The position numbers were made by a program, and so were the translations under genes. A DNA stretch of 6,095 bases, taken from the NCBI GenBank assembly GCA_021786655.1, contig JAJYMU010000099.1, forward strand, positions 1 to 6,095, given 5' to 3'. The DNA is from Bacteroidota bacterium (GTDB lineage: Bacteria; Bacteroidota; Ignavibacteria; Ignavibacteriales; Melioribacteraceae). This document shows positions 1 through 5,837 of this stretch, piece after piece. The notes below the pieces were generated by a model. The model had not been told where the DNA came from. It searched no databases and saw only the letters and a program-made list of their open reading frames with translations. Within the stretch, counting starts at the first letter, position 1. Every line of letters starts with the position of its first letter.

Positions 1-304
1 AAATACCAAGCGTTAAGTCTTCTGCTTTTGGAAACTCCACCTTAGCAAGCGGAAACTTTTTATCGGTAGAAATAACTTTTGTAGGAATCAGAAAATCTTC
101 GTGCGGTTTATTTGAATTGATGTGCCAGCCTTTCTCGACTGAAACTTTGAGCGCAACTTTCAGCAAAGAATTTCTAGCCGCTTTTTTCTGACTGCTTTCT
201 AATTTTATCTTAACAACTTTTATATTTTGATCAAACTGAGCAGATGAATTAACAAATGATATAACTGCAAAAACTAAAAACGGGAATAAAATTTTCTTAA
301 ACAT
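1..304 (-). CDS. Exported DsbD N-terminal-like (thiol:disulfide interchange) protein, 5' part only
   Basis: This is the first 101 codons of a gene that leaves the window at base 1. The product starts MFKKILFPFLVF and has a clear signal peptide: two Lys, a hydrophobic core to about residue 18, then NSSA|Q as a likely cleavage site near residue 22. It should therefore be exported or anchored to the periplasm. The mature part contains VEKGWHINSNKP followed by FLIPTKV (residues 56-77), which resembles the DsbD N-terminal domain (the 'GWHIN...' stretch seen in DsbD-type reductases and related thioredoxin-family proteins). The catalytic cysteines of that domain and any transmembrane or thioredoxin parts would lie outside the window, so full DsbD function is inference. 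The ATG at 304 is preceded by AAGG seven bases upstream. The gap to nadE is only 29 bases, which suggests co-transcription. Confidence 0.72.
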   Translation of the reverse strand, partial: MFKKILFPFLVFAVISFVNSSAQFDQNIKVVKIKLESSQKKAARNSLLKVALKVSVEKGWHINSNKPHEDFLIPTKVISTDKKFPLAKVEFPKAEDLTLGI

Positions 305-311
305 GATAGAA

Positions 312-315
312 CCTT
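312..315 (-). promoter_or_regulatory. Ribosome binding site of the DsbD-like gene
   Basis: AAGG lies on the minus strand seven bases before the ATG at 304, inside the short gap after the nadE stop. It supports this start and translation from a shared transcript with nadE. Confidence 0.5.
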
Positions 316-333
316 GATTTGATTTTTGGATAA

Positions 334-1974
334 TTACTTTCTCCAGCCTTGAACTATCGGGAATCTTCTTCCGTAACCGAACGCTTTCGTAGAAACTCTA
401 AGCACCGGCGCTGCTTGCTTGCGCTTGAATTCGTTGAGATCGACCAGACGCAAAACTTTCTTAACAACAGCGGCATCACCGATCACTTTTGAAATTTCTT
501 CAAATTCTTTTTGCTCTTCGAGATACATTTTCAAAATTCGATCGAGCAGATTGTACGGAGGAAGAGAATCCTGGTCGGTTTGATTTGGACGGAGTTCTGC
601 TGACGGGGCTTTATCAATAATTTCTTGCGGAATGATTTCCTTGTTGCGATTAATGTAACCGGCAATTTTATAAATCTGAGTTTTATAGACATCACCGATA
701 ACCGCTAGCGCACCGCACATGTCGCCGTATAACGTGGCATAACCGGTTGCAATTTCGGATTTGTTGCCGGTTGTGCAGAGCAGGTAACCAAGTTTATTCG
801 ATGCAGCCATCAAATACATTCCACGCATCCTGGACTGCATGTTTTCTTCCGTAACATCTTCAGGCTTTCCGTTAAAGATCGGTTTCAGCAATTCCAACGC
901 TTTATCAACCACAGGCTGAATTGAAATTTCATTATATGAGATGCCGAGATTCTTAATCAGGTTCAACGAATCATCCACGCTTCCTGCACTGGAATATTTT
1001 GACGGCATTAAAATAACATGAACGTTTTCGGCGCCGAATGCTTTGACAGCGATGTAAGTTACAACAGCCGAATCAATTCCTCCGCTGAGACCGACGAGAG
1101 CTTTTTTGAATCCAGTTTTCTTTGCATAATCTCTCACACCAAGTATGAGGGCGCTTAAAACTTCTTCTTCGAAAGATGATTCGTAGTTCTTAATCTCGCT
1201 ATATTTTTTTTGCGTGTCGTAAATGAAATAGTCCTCTTCAAATGCCTTGCCCAGCAGTTCAAGCTTCCCATCTTTATTAAAGCACATGCTCGCACCGTCA
1301 AATATAAGTTCGGTCTGCACGCCAACTGTGCATGCATATACCAAAGGAATTTTATCGGTTCGCGTCAACAATGAGAGCATGTCAAATCTTTCTTTGCGCT
1401 TGCCGTACGCATAGGGACTAGCTGAAATGTTAATCAAAACCGTTGCACCGTTATCGACAAGTTTTTGTACCGGATCGACGGTGTAGCGTCTGTGTTTCCA
1501 ATAATCGGCGTCATTCCAAATATCTTCGCAAACCGAGATACCAAGTTTTTCATTTCTGAATTCAAAAACGGAAACATCCTTGGCTGATTCGAAATAACGG
1601 ACTTCATCAAAAACATCGTAGTTCGGAATAAGTGTTTTGCTTTGAACGAATTTTATTTCGCCATCGTAACAAAGAAGTGCCGAGTTATAAACGCCGGTGC
1701 CAATTTTATCTTCGTAGTCTTCGGTAATTGTTCCGAACAACAATCCGACATGATTGGTTTGACCGGCAATTAATTTTGCCGCGGAACTTACCGCATCGCG
1801 GAATTCTTTTTTCTCAACGAGATCAAGAGGCGGATAACCGCAAAGAAAAAGTTCCGGAAAGACTACAAGATCAACTCCATCCTTAACTCCTCTTGCATAT
1901 CCTTCAAGAATCTTTTCGGTGTTCCCCTTCAAATCGCCAATAATAGGATTATATTGACAAACAGCTATTTTCAT
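334..1974 (-). CDS. nadE: Glutamine-dependent NAD+ synthetase
   Basis: This enzyme makes NAD+ from nicotinate adenine dinucleotide, ATP and glutamine, the last step of NAD+ biosynthesis in the cytoplasm. The 546-residue product has the two-domain form. The N-terminal nitrilase-type glutaminase (about residues 1-260) shows the Glu-Lys-Cys triad: E41 in FPELFLCGYPP, K113 in QSKTLIPNYD and C149 in GISVCEDIWN. The C-terminal synthetase has the ATP-pyrophosphatase P-loop LSGGIDSA (residues 296-303), then TTGNKSEIATGY (401-412) and GDVYKTQIYKIAGY (427-440). It ends FGYGRRFPIVQGWRK, a typical terminus, and the length fits the family. The glutaminase segment YACTVGVQTELIFDG is the usual 'GGQDELVFDG' region with small changes. 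No strong Shine-Dalgarno site is visible before the ATG, but the protein begins directly with the conserved MKIAVCQYNPIIGD, so the start is secure. It is divergent from the PspC gene. Confidence 0.97.
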   Translation of the reverse strand: MKIAVCQYNPIIGDLKGNTEKILEGYARGVKDGVDLVVFPELFLCGYPPLDLVEKKEFRDAVSSAAKLIAGQTNHVGLLFGTITEDYEDKIGTGVYNSALLCYDGEIKFVQSKTLIPNYDVFDEVRYFESAKDVSVFEFRNEKLGISVCEDIWNDADYWKHRRYTVDPVQKLVDNGATVLINISASPYAYGKRKERFDMLSLLTRTDKIPLVYACTVGVQTELIFDGASMCFNKDGKLELLGKAFEEDYFIYDTQKKYSEIKNYESSFEEEVLSALILGVRDYAKKTGFKKALVGLSGGIDSAVVTYIAVKAFGAENVHVILMPSKYSSAGSVDDSLNLIKNLGISYNEISIQPVVDKALELLKPIFNGKPEDVTEENMQSRMRGMYLMAASNKLGYLLCTTGNKSEIATGYATLYGDMCGALAVIGDVYKTQIYKIAGYINRNKEIIPQEIIDKAPSAELRPNQTDQDSLPPYNLLDRILKMYLEEQKEFEEISKVIGDAAVVKKVLRLVDLNEFKRKQAAPVLRVSTKAFGYGRRFPIVQGWRK

Positions 1975-2001
1975 TTACGCATATTCATTTTATCTTTTGG
2001 T

Positions 2002-2032
2002 TAAAATTAGTAAGAACCATAGTATTTTCAAA
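2002..2032 (-). promoter_or_regulatory. Possible Bacteroidota-type promoter for nadE
   Basis: Read on the minus strand, TTTG (2032-2029) is followed after 19 bases by TAATTTTA (2009-2002). This matches the Bacteroidota pattern of TTTG then TAnnTTTG with one mismatch at the last base. It would start transcription roughly 20-30 bases before the nadE ATG. The region is AT-rich, so a chance match is quite possible. Confidence 0.25.
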
Positions 2033-2097
2033 CGAACGGACGTGAATTCTTTAAACCTTTTCATATCACACACGTCTTAATTGACAGAAACAAACAT

Positions 2098-2104
2098 AAG
2101 GTGA
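2098..2104 (+). promoter_or_regulatory. Ribosome binding site of the PspC-domain gene
   Basis: AAGGTGA ends four bases before the ATG at 2109 and is complementary to the 16S 3' end. It fixes the start, and shows that at least some genes here use Shine-Dalgarno initiation. Confidence 0.65.
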
Positions 2105-2108
2105 TGCT

Positions 2109-2546
2109 ATGAAAGAAAGATTATATCGATCGCGACGGGTGCGGGTATTAGGCGGCGTTGCCGGTGGATTGGCAAAGTATTTCAATCTCGATCCAATTAT
2201 TGTAAGAGTTCTGTTTGTAATCATCACCATTCTACACGGTTTCGGAATTCTTTTATATGTGATTCTGTGGATAGTTGTTCCCGAAGAGCCGTTTGAAATC
2301 GCTTATCCGCAAAATCAAGAAGGTACAGAGCCGAGTGAAGAACCGAACACGAATTTCGATTCAACAGTTCCGCAACCCGCTAAAACCAACGGCACGGGGC
2401 GAATTGTAGCGGGCGTAATTCTTATTGGAATTGGATTAATATTTTTTGCCGATAGAATAATTCCATCTTTCGATTTAAGCGATGTATTTCCGATTGCGTT
2501 GATAATTGTCGGCGCTTTGTTGTTATGGAATTCAATGAAAAAGTAA
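2109..2546 (+). CDS. PspC-domain inner-membrane protein
   Basis: The 145-residue product starts with a PspC domain (about residues 3-59): a basic KERLYRSRRVRVLGGVAGGLA lead, then the helix YFNLDPIIVRVLFV, then a hydrophobic segment (about 31-57) ending in LWIVVPEEP. PspC proteins are membrane partners in phage-shock-type envelope stress responses. After a Pro/Glu/Asn/Thr-rich linker (about 60-97) come two further membrane segments (about 98-114 and 124-141) with GxILIGIGLIFF and IALIIVGALLLW. These resemble the DUF5668/LiaF-type transmembrane module. No PspA or PspB gene is present here. The next gene starts 12 bases downstream and its first two membrane segments look like the same module, so the two proteins probably work together. 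PspC identity is clear; the exact signalling role is inferred. Confidence 0.88.
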   Translation: MKERLYRSRRVRVLGGVAGGLAKYFNLDPIIVRVLFVIITILHGFGILLYVILWIVVPEEPFEIAYPQNQEGTEPSEEPNTNFDSTVPQPAKTNGTGRIVAGVILIGIGLIFFADRIIPSFDLSDVFPIALIIVGALLLWNSMKK

Positions 2547-2547
2547 T

Positions 2548-2553
2548 GGAGAG
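2548..2553 (+). promoter_or_regulatory. Ribosome binding site of the LiaF-like gene
   Basis: GGAGAG lies five bases before the ATG at 2559 in the 12-base gap after the PspC stop codon. This supports the start and an operon of the two genes. Confidence 0.6.
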
Positions 2554-2558
2554 CTAAA

Positions 2559-3461
2559 ATGAAATCCGGACAAATGTTTTGGGGCTTTTTTCTTTTAACG
2601 CTTGGCGCTCTGTTCTTGTTCACCAAGTATGATATGATTCAAAGTTCATTCGAGTTCGTTTGGAATATCTGGCCTCTGCTGTTTGTCTTCTGGGGTGCGA
2701 TGGTGATTTTTAAAAGTTCTTTCGTCCGTCCGGTTGTGAGTGCACTGTTCGGAATTTTTCTCGCCCTACTGATTTTCGGAATCATCCACAATGCATTTTG
2801 GGGGTTTGATTTTGATGAGGGCAGCAAAGATCATTTCACGGATTACTATTACGAAGATTTCAATCCGGCTTACAAATCAGCCAGTCTCGAAATTAATTCC
2901 GGCGCCGGTCAGTTTAGTATTACAAACACAACCGATAAACTTGTTGAAGGCAAAACTTACGGCAGTTTAGCTGAATATGATTTCCATTCGGAGAAGTCGG
3001 ATTCGAGTGTTGACGTAATATTCGATTACGGAAAAAAAGGTCCCAACTTTTTTGTCGGCAAGTTTAGAAATCGGTTGGACGTTTCATTGAATGTTCTTCC
3101 GGTTTGGGATATTACTCTCAACATTGGCGCATCAAAATCGAATTTCGATTTATCGAATTTCAAAGTGAAAAATCTCGACTTGCATACGGGCGCAACGAGC
3201 ACTAAAATTAAACTTGGTGATAAGTACGATCAAACGACAAATGTTGGCGTTGATATGGGTGCGGCAAGTTTAACGCTGGAGGTTCCGCAGAACGTCGGCT
3301 GTGAAATTCAATCCGACATGGCTCTTGCATCAAAACATGTTGAAGGATTTACTTCACGCGGAAGCGGGCATTACATAACCGACAATTTTGAGAACAGCAC
3401 GAAACGAATTCTTATTGACGTGAAAGGCGGGGTTTCTTCGCTGACCGTACGGCGCTACTAG
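2559..3461 (+). CDS. LiaF-like membrane protein with beta-repeat (toast-rack/DUF4097-like) C-terminal domain
   Basis: The 300-residue product has three predicted membrane segments near the N-terminus (about residues 5-22, 34-51 and 58-77). An acidic/aromatic stretch (DFDEGSKDHFTDYYYEDF) follows, and then a soluble domain from about 105 to the end. That domain carries short beta repeats of the form hydrophobic-x-hydrophobic-x-x-Gly-Ala: LEINSGAGQFSI (110-121), LNIGASKSNFDL (187-198), LDLHTGATSTKIKL (206-219), VDMGAASLTLEV (231-242) and IDVKGGVSSLTV (286-297). This matches the cell-wall-active-antibiotic-response/LiaF 'toast rack' type, which in Bacillota modulates envelope-stress two-component systems. 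In this organism the role is inferred from architecture and from the PspC neighbour. No kinase or regulator gene is in the window. The final 50 bases overlap the oppositely oriented MGMT-type gene. Confidence 0.8.
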   Translation: MKSGQMFWGFFLLTLGALFLFTKYDMIQSSFEFVWNIWPLLFVFWGAMVIFKSSFVRPVVSALFGIFLALLIFGIIHNAFWGFDFDEGSKDHFTDYYYEDFNPAYKSASLEINSGAGQFSITNTTDKLVEGKTYGSLAEYDFHSEKSDSSVDVIFDYGKKGPNFFVGKFRNRLDVSLNVLPVWDITLNIGASKSNFDLSNFKVKNLDLHTGATSTKIKLGDKYDQTTNVGVDMGAASLTLEVPQNVGCEIQSDMALASKHVEGFTSRGSGHYITDNFENSTKRILIDVKGGVSSLTVRRY

Positions 3462-3807
3462 TTTTTTTCTTTTTCATTTTGGCTTTTAGCTTCGTGGGGA
3501 TCCAAAGATGCTTTTCCATATTCACACAGCCGTCTTCATCAAATTCAATACCTTCAGAGCGCAGCATGTCTTCCATCAGATGAAAATCTCCGAAATGAAT
3601 TTTGCCGGTTAACGCGCCGAATCTATTGACAACTCTGTGACATGGCAAACCGCTTTCACTTGCGCCGTTTAACGCCCAGCCGACTGTTCTTGCCGACGAT
3701 CTAATTCCGCAAGCTTCTGCAATCGCTCCGTAAGTTGTAACTTTTCCGCGCGGTATCTTTGCAACTAATTTATAAACACGATCGAAAAAGTCTTGTTTAG
3801 TTTTCAT
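3412..3807 (-). CDS. MGMT-family DNA alkyltransferase or alkyltransferase-like protein with active-site Cys
   Basis: The 131-residue product is a lone DNA-binding/active-site domain of the O6-alkylguanine-DNA alkyltransferase family, without the N-terminal RNase H-like domain. Visible features are FFDRVYKLVAKIPRGKVTTYGAIA, with Tyr26 at the nucleotide-flipping helix position; SSARTVGWAL, where Arg40 matches the 'arginine finger'; and the active-site motif PCHRVV with Cys56. What follows, NRFGALTGKIHFG and LRSEGIEF, resembles alkyltransferase-like (ATL) proteins more than classical Ogt/Ada. Classical ATLs replace the Cys by Trp or Ala, so it is open whether this one transfers alkyl groups or only flags lesions. 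A Lys/Arg-rich tail (about residues 105-131) follows the domain and is encoded partly in the overlap with the LiaF-like gene. Only AGG directly abuts the ATG, so initiation looks weak. Confidence 0.85.
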   Translation of the reverse strand: MKTKQDFFDRVYKLVAKIPRGKVTTYGAIAEACGIRSSARTVGWALNGASESGLPCHRVVNRFGALTGKIHFGDFHLMEDMLRSEGIEFDEDGCVNMEKHLWIPTKLKAKMKKKKTSSAVRSAKKPRLSRQ

Positions 3808-3828
3808 CCTTAAAAATTCTTACCTATT

Positions 3829-3900
3829 AATTCTCAATTCCTCGCCTCGCTTCATATGCATTCAGCAAGTCGAAGCGGGTCAATTCTCAATTCTCAATTG
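3829..3900. repeat. AATTCTC-type short tandem repeats and weak hairpin between yjbQ-family and MGMT-type genes
   Basis: The 11-mer AATTCTCAATT occurs at 3829-3839 and again as two overlapping copies at 3882-3892 and 3889-3899, giving a 7-base tandem unit (CAATTCT) in 3881-3900. Between them lies a weak inverted repeat, CGCTTC (3848-3853) and GAAGCG (3872-3877), extendable by two pairs including one G-T. No T-run follows on the minus strand, so it is not a convincing terminator. The stretch is non-coding filler between two genes of the same direction. Confidence 0.6.
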
Positions 3901-3904
3901 CTCT

Positions 3905-4318
3905 TCACTCTCCCATTACCTTTATGATAACTCGCTTTTTTCTGCGTCCATCAAATTCGGCATAATAAACTTGCTGCCACGGACCGAAATCGAGTTTGCC
4001 ATTTGTAACCGGAATTATTACTTCGTGATGAACGAGCATGCTTTTCAAATGTGCGTCGCCGTTATCTTCGCCAGTGCGGTGATGACGGTAATCCGATTTG
4101 AACGGCGCAAGTTTTTCAAGCCATTCGTCAATGTCCTGTATCAGCCCGCTTTCTGCATCGTTAACATAAACTCCGGCAGTGATATGCATCGCAGAGACCA
4201 AAATCATTCCCTCTTTGATTCCGCTTTTCCTCAGCGCCTTCTCTACCTCACCGGTTATGTTGATGTATTCGCGTTTCTTCGCGGTGTTAAACCAGAGATA
4301 TTCTGTGTGAGATTTCAT
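3905..4318 (-). CDS. YjbQ/UPF0047 family protein (secondary thiamine-phosphate synthase type)
   Basis: The 137-residue product matches the small YjbQ (UPF0047) family along its whole length. Signature stretches are SAMHITAGVYVNDAE (residues 42-56, His45), YRHHRTGEDNGDAHLKSML (77-95) with clustered His/Glu/Asp, and the near-invariant GKLDFGPWQQVYYAEFDG (107-124), closing with RVIIKVMGE. Some family members complement thiamine-phosphate synthase loss, hence the database name; the true physiological role is poorly established, and the His-rich centre suggests a metal or phosphate site. It starts 15 bases after the prfB stop, so it is probably on the same transcript. No good Shine-Dalgarno site is visible before the ATG, but MKSHTEYLWFNT is a normal N-terminus for the family. 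Confidence 0.92.
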   Translation of the reverse strand: MKSHTEYLWFNTAKKREYINITGEVEKALRKSGIKEGMILVSAMHITAGVYVNDAESGLIQDIDEWLEKLAPFKSDYRHHRTGEDNGDAHLKSMLVHHEVIIPVTNGKLDFGPWQQVYYAEFDGRRKKRVIIKVMGE

Positions 4319-4333
4319 TGCGGCACCAATCGA

Positions 4334-5435
4334 TTAACTCTGAGAAAATTTCAGCAGGTACTCTTTGATGAACCCGTTTATGTCGCCGTCCATAACGCCC
4401 TGTGTGTCCGAAGTTTCCCAATCAGTGCGGTGATCTTTAACCATGTTGTAAGGATGAAAAACGTACGAACGGATTTGACTTCCCCACTCAATTTTCATTT
4501 TGGTTTTTTCAATTTCATCGGCAGCTGCGGTCTGCTTTTCCAATTCGATTTGATAAAGACGTGAGCGCAGCATTTTGAATGCGTTGGTTTTGTTTTGAAG
4601 CTGCGAACGTTCTGTTTGACACGCGGCAACTACTCCTGTTGGAATGTGAGTTATGCGCACAGCGGTTTCAACTTTGTTAACGTTCTGTCCCCCTTTGCCT
4701 CCGGAACGGAATGTGTCAATTCTCAAATCAGCGGGATTAATATCTATCTCGATGGTATCATCAACTTCCGGAATTACAAACACCGACGCGAATGAAGTAT
4801 GCCGGCGCTTGTTGGAATCGAACGGCGAAATGCGGACGAGACGGTGCACGCCGTTTTCTGCTTTTAAATATCCAAACGCAAACTCGCCTTCAACTTCAAT
4901 CGTCGCACTTTTGATTCCGGCTCCGTCGCCGTCGAGCCAGTCAACCAAATTCATTTTGTAACCGTTCTGCTCGCCCCATCGCAAGTACATTCTCATTAAC
5001 ATCTGCGCCCAATCTTGAGATTCCGTTCCGCCCGCGCCGGAATGAATTGTCATAATACAATTCTTGTCATCGTCTTTGCCGCTCAGCATGCTTTTAAGTT
5101 CAAGGTCGGAATAACTTTTTCCCAGCGCGTCCAACTCCGTTTCGATTTCACTTGCTAACTTTTCGTCTTGTTCGGCTTCGGCAAGTTCAATGAACTCTCC
5201 AACATTTTTTTGCTGCGCGTCTATTTTATTCCACGCATCAACCCAAATTTGAAGTGATTTTGATTTTTGAAATACTGATTGCGCGTTCTTCTGATCGTTC
5301 CAGAATCCCGGCGCTTCGGATTGCTTGCGGATTTCTTCTATCTGTTTTTCTTTGTCGGCTAACTTAAAGATAACCCCGTAGATTGTTGATCTTCTCTGTG
5401 TACTCGTTTAATCGTTTCAATTGTTCTTCGAACAT
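4334..5435 (-). CDS. prfB: Peptide chain release factor 2, expressed through a +1 programmed frameshift
   Basis: RF2 releases the finished protein at UGA and UAA stop codons. The gene is in two frames: 23 codons from ATG 5435 to CTT at 5369-5367, then, after skipping the T at 5366, 343 codons from 5365 to the stop at 4334. The joined product is 366 residues (E. coli RF2 is 365), and NNLRGYL just before the shift aligns with E. coli LRGYL. RF2-specific SPF is at about 203-205 and the catalytic GGQ at about 248-250 (GGKGGQNVNK). RITHIPTGVVAACQ and WGSQIRSYVFHPYNMVKDHRT are standard. The body frame has no ATG, GTG or TTG between the shift and a TTG at 5134, and stop codons further upstream, so full-length RF2 requires the shift. 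The in-frame stop at the shift is TAA, not the near-universal TGA. A strong AAGAAGGA site precedes the ATG. Confidence 0.95.
5363..5381 (-). promoter_or_regulatory. prfB programmed +1 frameshift site with variant TAA stop and altered SD-like element
   Basis: The minus strand reads CGG GGT TAT CTT TAA G. E. coli has AGG GGG TAT CTT TGA C. The slippery CTT and its spacing to the G-rich element are kept. The stop is TAA (codon 24) instead of TGA, the base after it is G instead of C, and the internal Shine-Dalgarno-like AGGGGG is CGGGGT. After the shift the frame continues AAG TTA GCC (Lys-Leu-Ala) where E. coli has Asp-Tyr-Asp. That the shift works is inferred from the intact downstream frame and from the lack of any other start. 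Confidence 0.85.
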
Positions 5436-5440
5436 AACAT

Positions 5441-5448
5441 TCCTTCTT
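5441..5448 (-). promoter_or_regulatory. Ribosome binding site of prfB
   Basis: AAGAAGGA on the minus strand ends five bases before the ATG at 5435. This decides between that ATG and another ATG at 5440, which lies in the RF2 body frame but meets a TGA after seven codons. Confidence 0.75.
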
Positions 5449-5453
5449 TGATG

Positions 5454-5520
5454 TTGTAGGGAACGGTTTCAAACCGTTCCGCATATTATTTTCGGAAGGA
5501 TCATAGACCCTTCCCTACGA
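5454..5520. repeat. Double-hairpin palindromic intergenic repeat module upstream of prfB
   Basis: Two adjacent inverted repeats fill most of the gap between the AtuA-like small gene and prfB. Hairpin one has perfect 10-base arms, GGAACGGTTT (5460-5469) and AAACCGTTCC (5471-5480). Hairpin two pairs GGAAGGATC (5494-5502) with GACCCTTCC (5506-5514), with one pair that becomes G-U in the minus-strand RNA. The whole is bounded by a terminal inverted repeat, GTAGGGAA (5456-5463) and TTCCCTAC (5511-5518). TTCCG/CGGAA sequences in the spacer give a further alternative pairing. The form resembles REP/BIME-type or MITE-like extragenic palindromes. No T-run follows, so it does not look like an intrinsic terminator. 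On the prfB transcript the last hairpin ends about 11 bases before the ribosome binding site. Confidence 0.75.
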
Positions 5521-5522
5521 AA

Positions 5523-5837
5523 TTAAATTTCTATTTCCATTTTCAGCAACGCCGCGGCTAATGTTTTACCTTGCGCGTCATGTTTCAAAGAAACTGTTCC
5601 GCCGCCGCCGAGCGTGTTGTGCAGCAAAAAATTCAGCGCGCGGATATTCGGCATTTCAAACCGTTCGACTTCTCCGAAACAAATTCCCTCAAAATGCTTC
5701 TTCACGCGTTCGGACGTCAAATGTTTTTTAATTATTTCGTAACCTTTGTCGTCGTACGCAACAATGCCGACGTTCGCTGCGTCGCCTTTATCTCCGCTGC
5801 GTCCGTGTGCAATATCAATTAATTTTATTTTGCTCAT
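5523..5837 (-). CDS. AtuA-like ferredoxin-fold domain protein (small partner of DUF1446 protein)
   Basis: The 104-residue product matches the C-terminal domain found in AtuA-type proteins of acyclic terpene (citronellol/geraniol) catabolism, here as a free-standing protein. Key stretches are IAHGRSGDKGDAANVGIVAY (residues 9-28), TSERVKKHF (41-49) and GEVERFEMPNIRALNFLLHN (55-74), followed by LGGGGTVSLKHDAQGKTLAAAL. The glycine-rich AHxRSGDKGD motif is the family hallmark; its chemistry is not established. The start ATG overlaps the stop of the upstream gene as ATGA, so translation is probably coupled, and no strong Shine-Dalgarno site is needed or seen. With the preceding gene it forms the two halves of a protein that is fused in many bacteria. 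Terpene use is inferred from the family name only, since other genes of that pathway are not in the window. Confidence 0.88.
   Translation of the reverse strand: MSKIKLIDIAHGRSGDKGDAANVGIVAYDDKGYEIIKKHLTSERVKKHFEGICFGEVERFEMPNIRALNFLLHNTLGGGGTVSLKHDAQGKTLAAALLKMEIEI

Larger units (their letters stand above)
1975..2108. other. Divergent intergenic region between nadE and the PspC gene
   Basis: These 134 AT-rich bases must carry promoters for both directions. Apart from the weak nadE promoter candidate and the PspC ribosome binding site, I see no clear operator palindrome, riboswitch or small RNA gene. Confidence 0.5.

Noticed and set aside
2081..2109. TTGACA at 2081 as a sigma70 -35 box for the PspC gene
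   Set aside because: With a 17-base spacer the -10 box would fall at 2104-2109 on the start codon, so transcription would begin inside the gene.
3445..3480. Rho-independent terminator after the LiaF-like gene (CCGTACGG followed by a T-run)
   Set aside because: The palindrome has no room for a loop beyond a two-pair stem, and nine bases separate it from the T-run, so it is not a convincing terminator.
3971..4564. Plus-strand 197-codon open frame opposite the YjbQ-family gene and prfB
   Set aside because: It is the antisense shadow of two well-recognised genes and resembles no family.
4334..5134. Reading prfB as a shorter 266-residue gene starting at a TTG at 5134
   Set aside because: It would remove the conserved N-terminal domain of RF2. 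The upstream region codes for that domain with intact homology to E. coli RF2 through a +1 shift, and a strong ribosome binding site precedes the ATG at 5435.
5364..5366. prfB as a pseudogene broken by a frameshift
   Set aside because: The break is exactly at the known programmed shift position, after LRGYL and on the slippery CTT, and the rest of the frame is intact with SPF and GGQ motifs.
5456..5518. CRISPR-like or riboswitch interpretation of the palindromes before prfB
   Set aside because: There are only two different hairpins with no regular spacers, and no conserved riboswitch core that I recognise.
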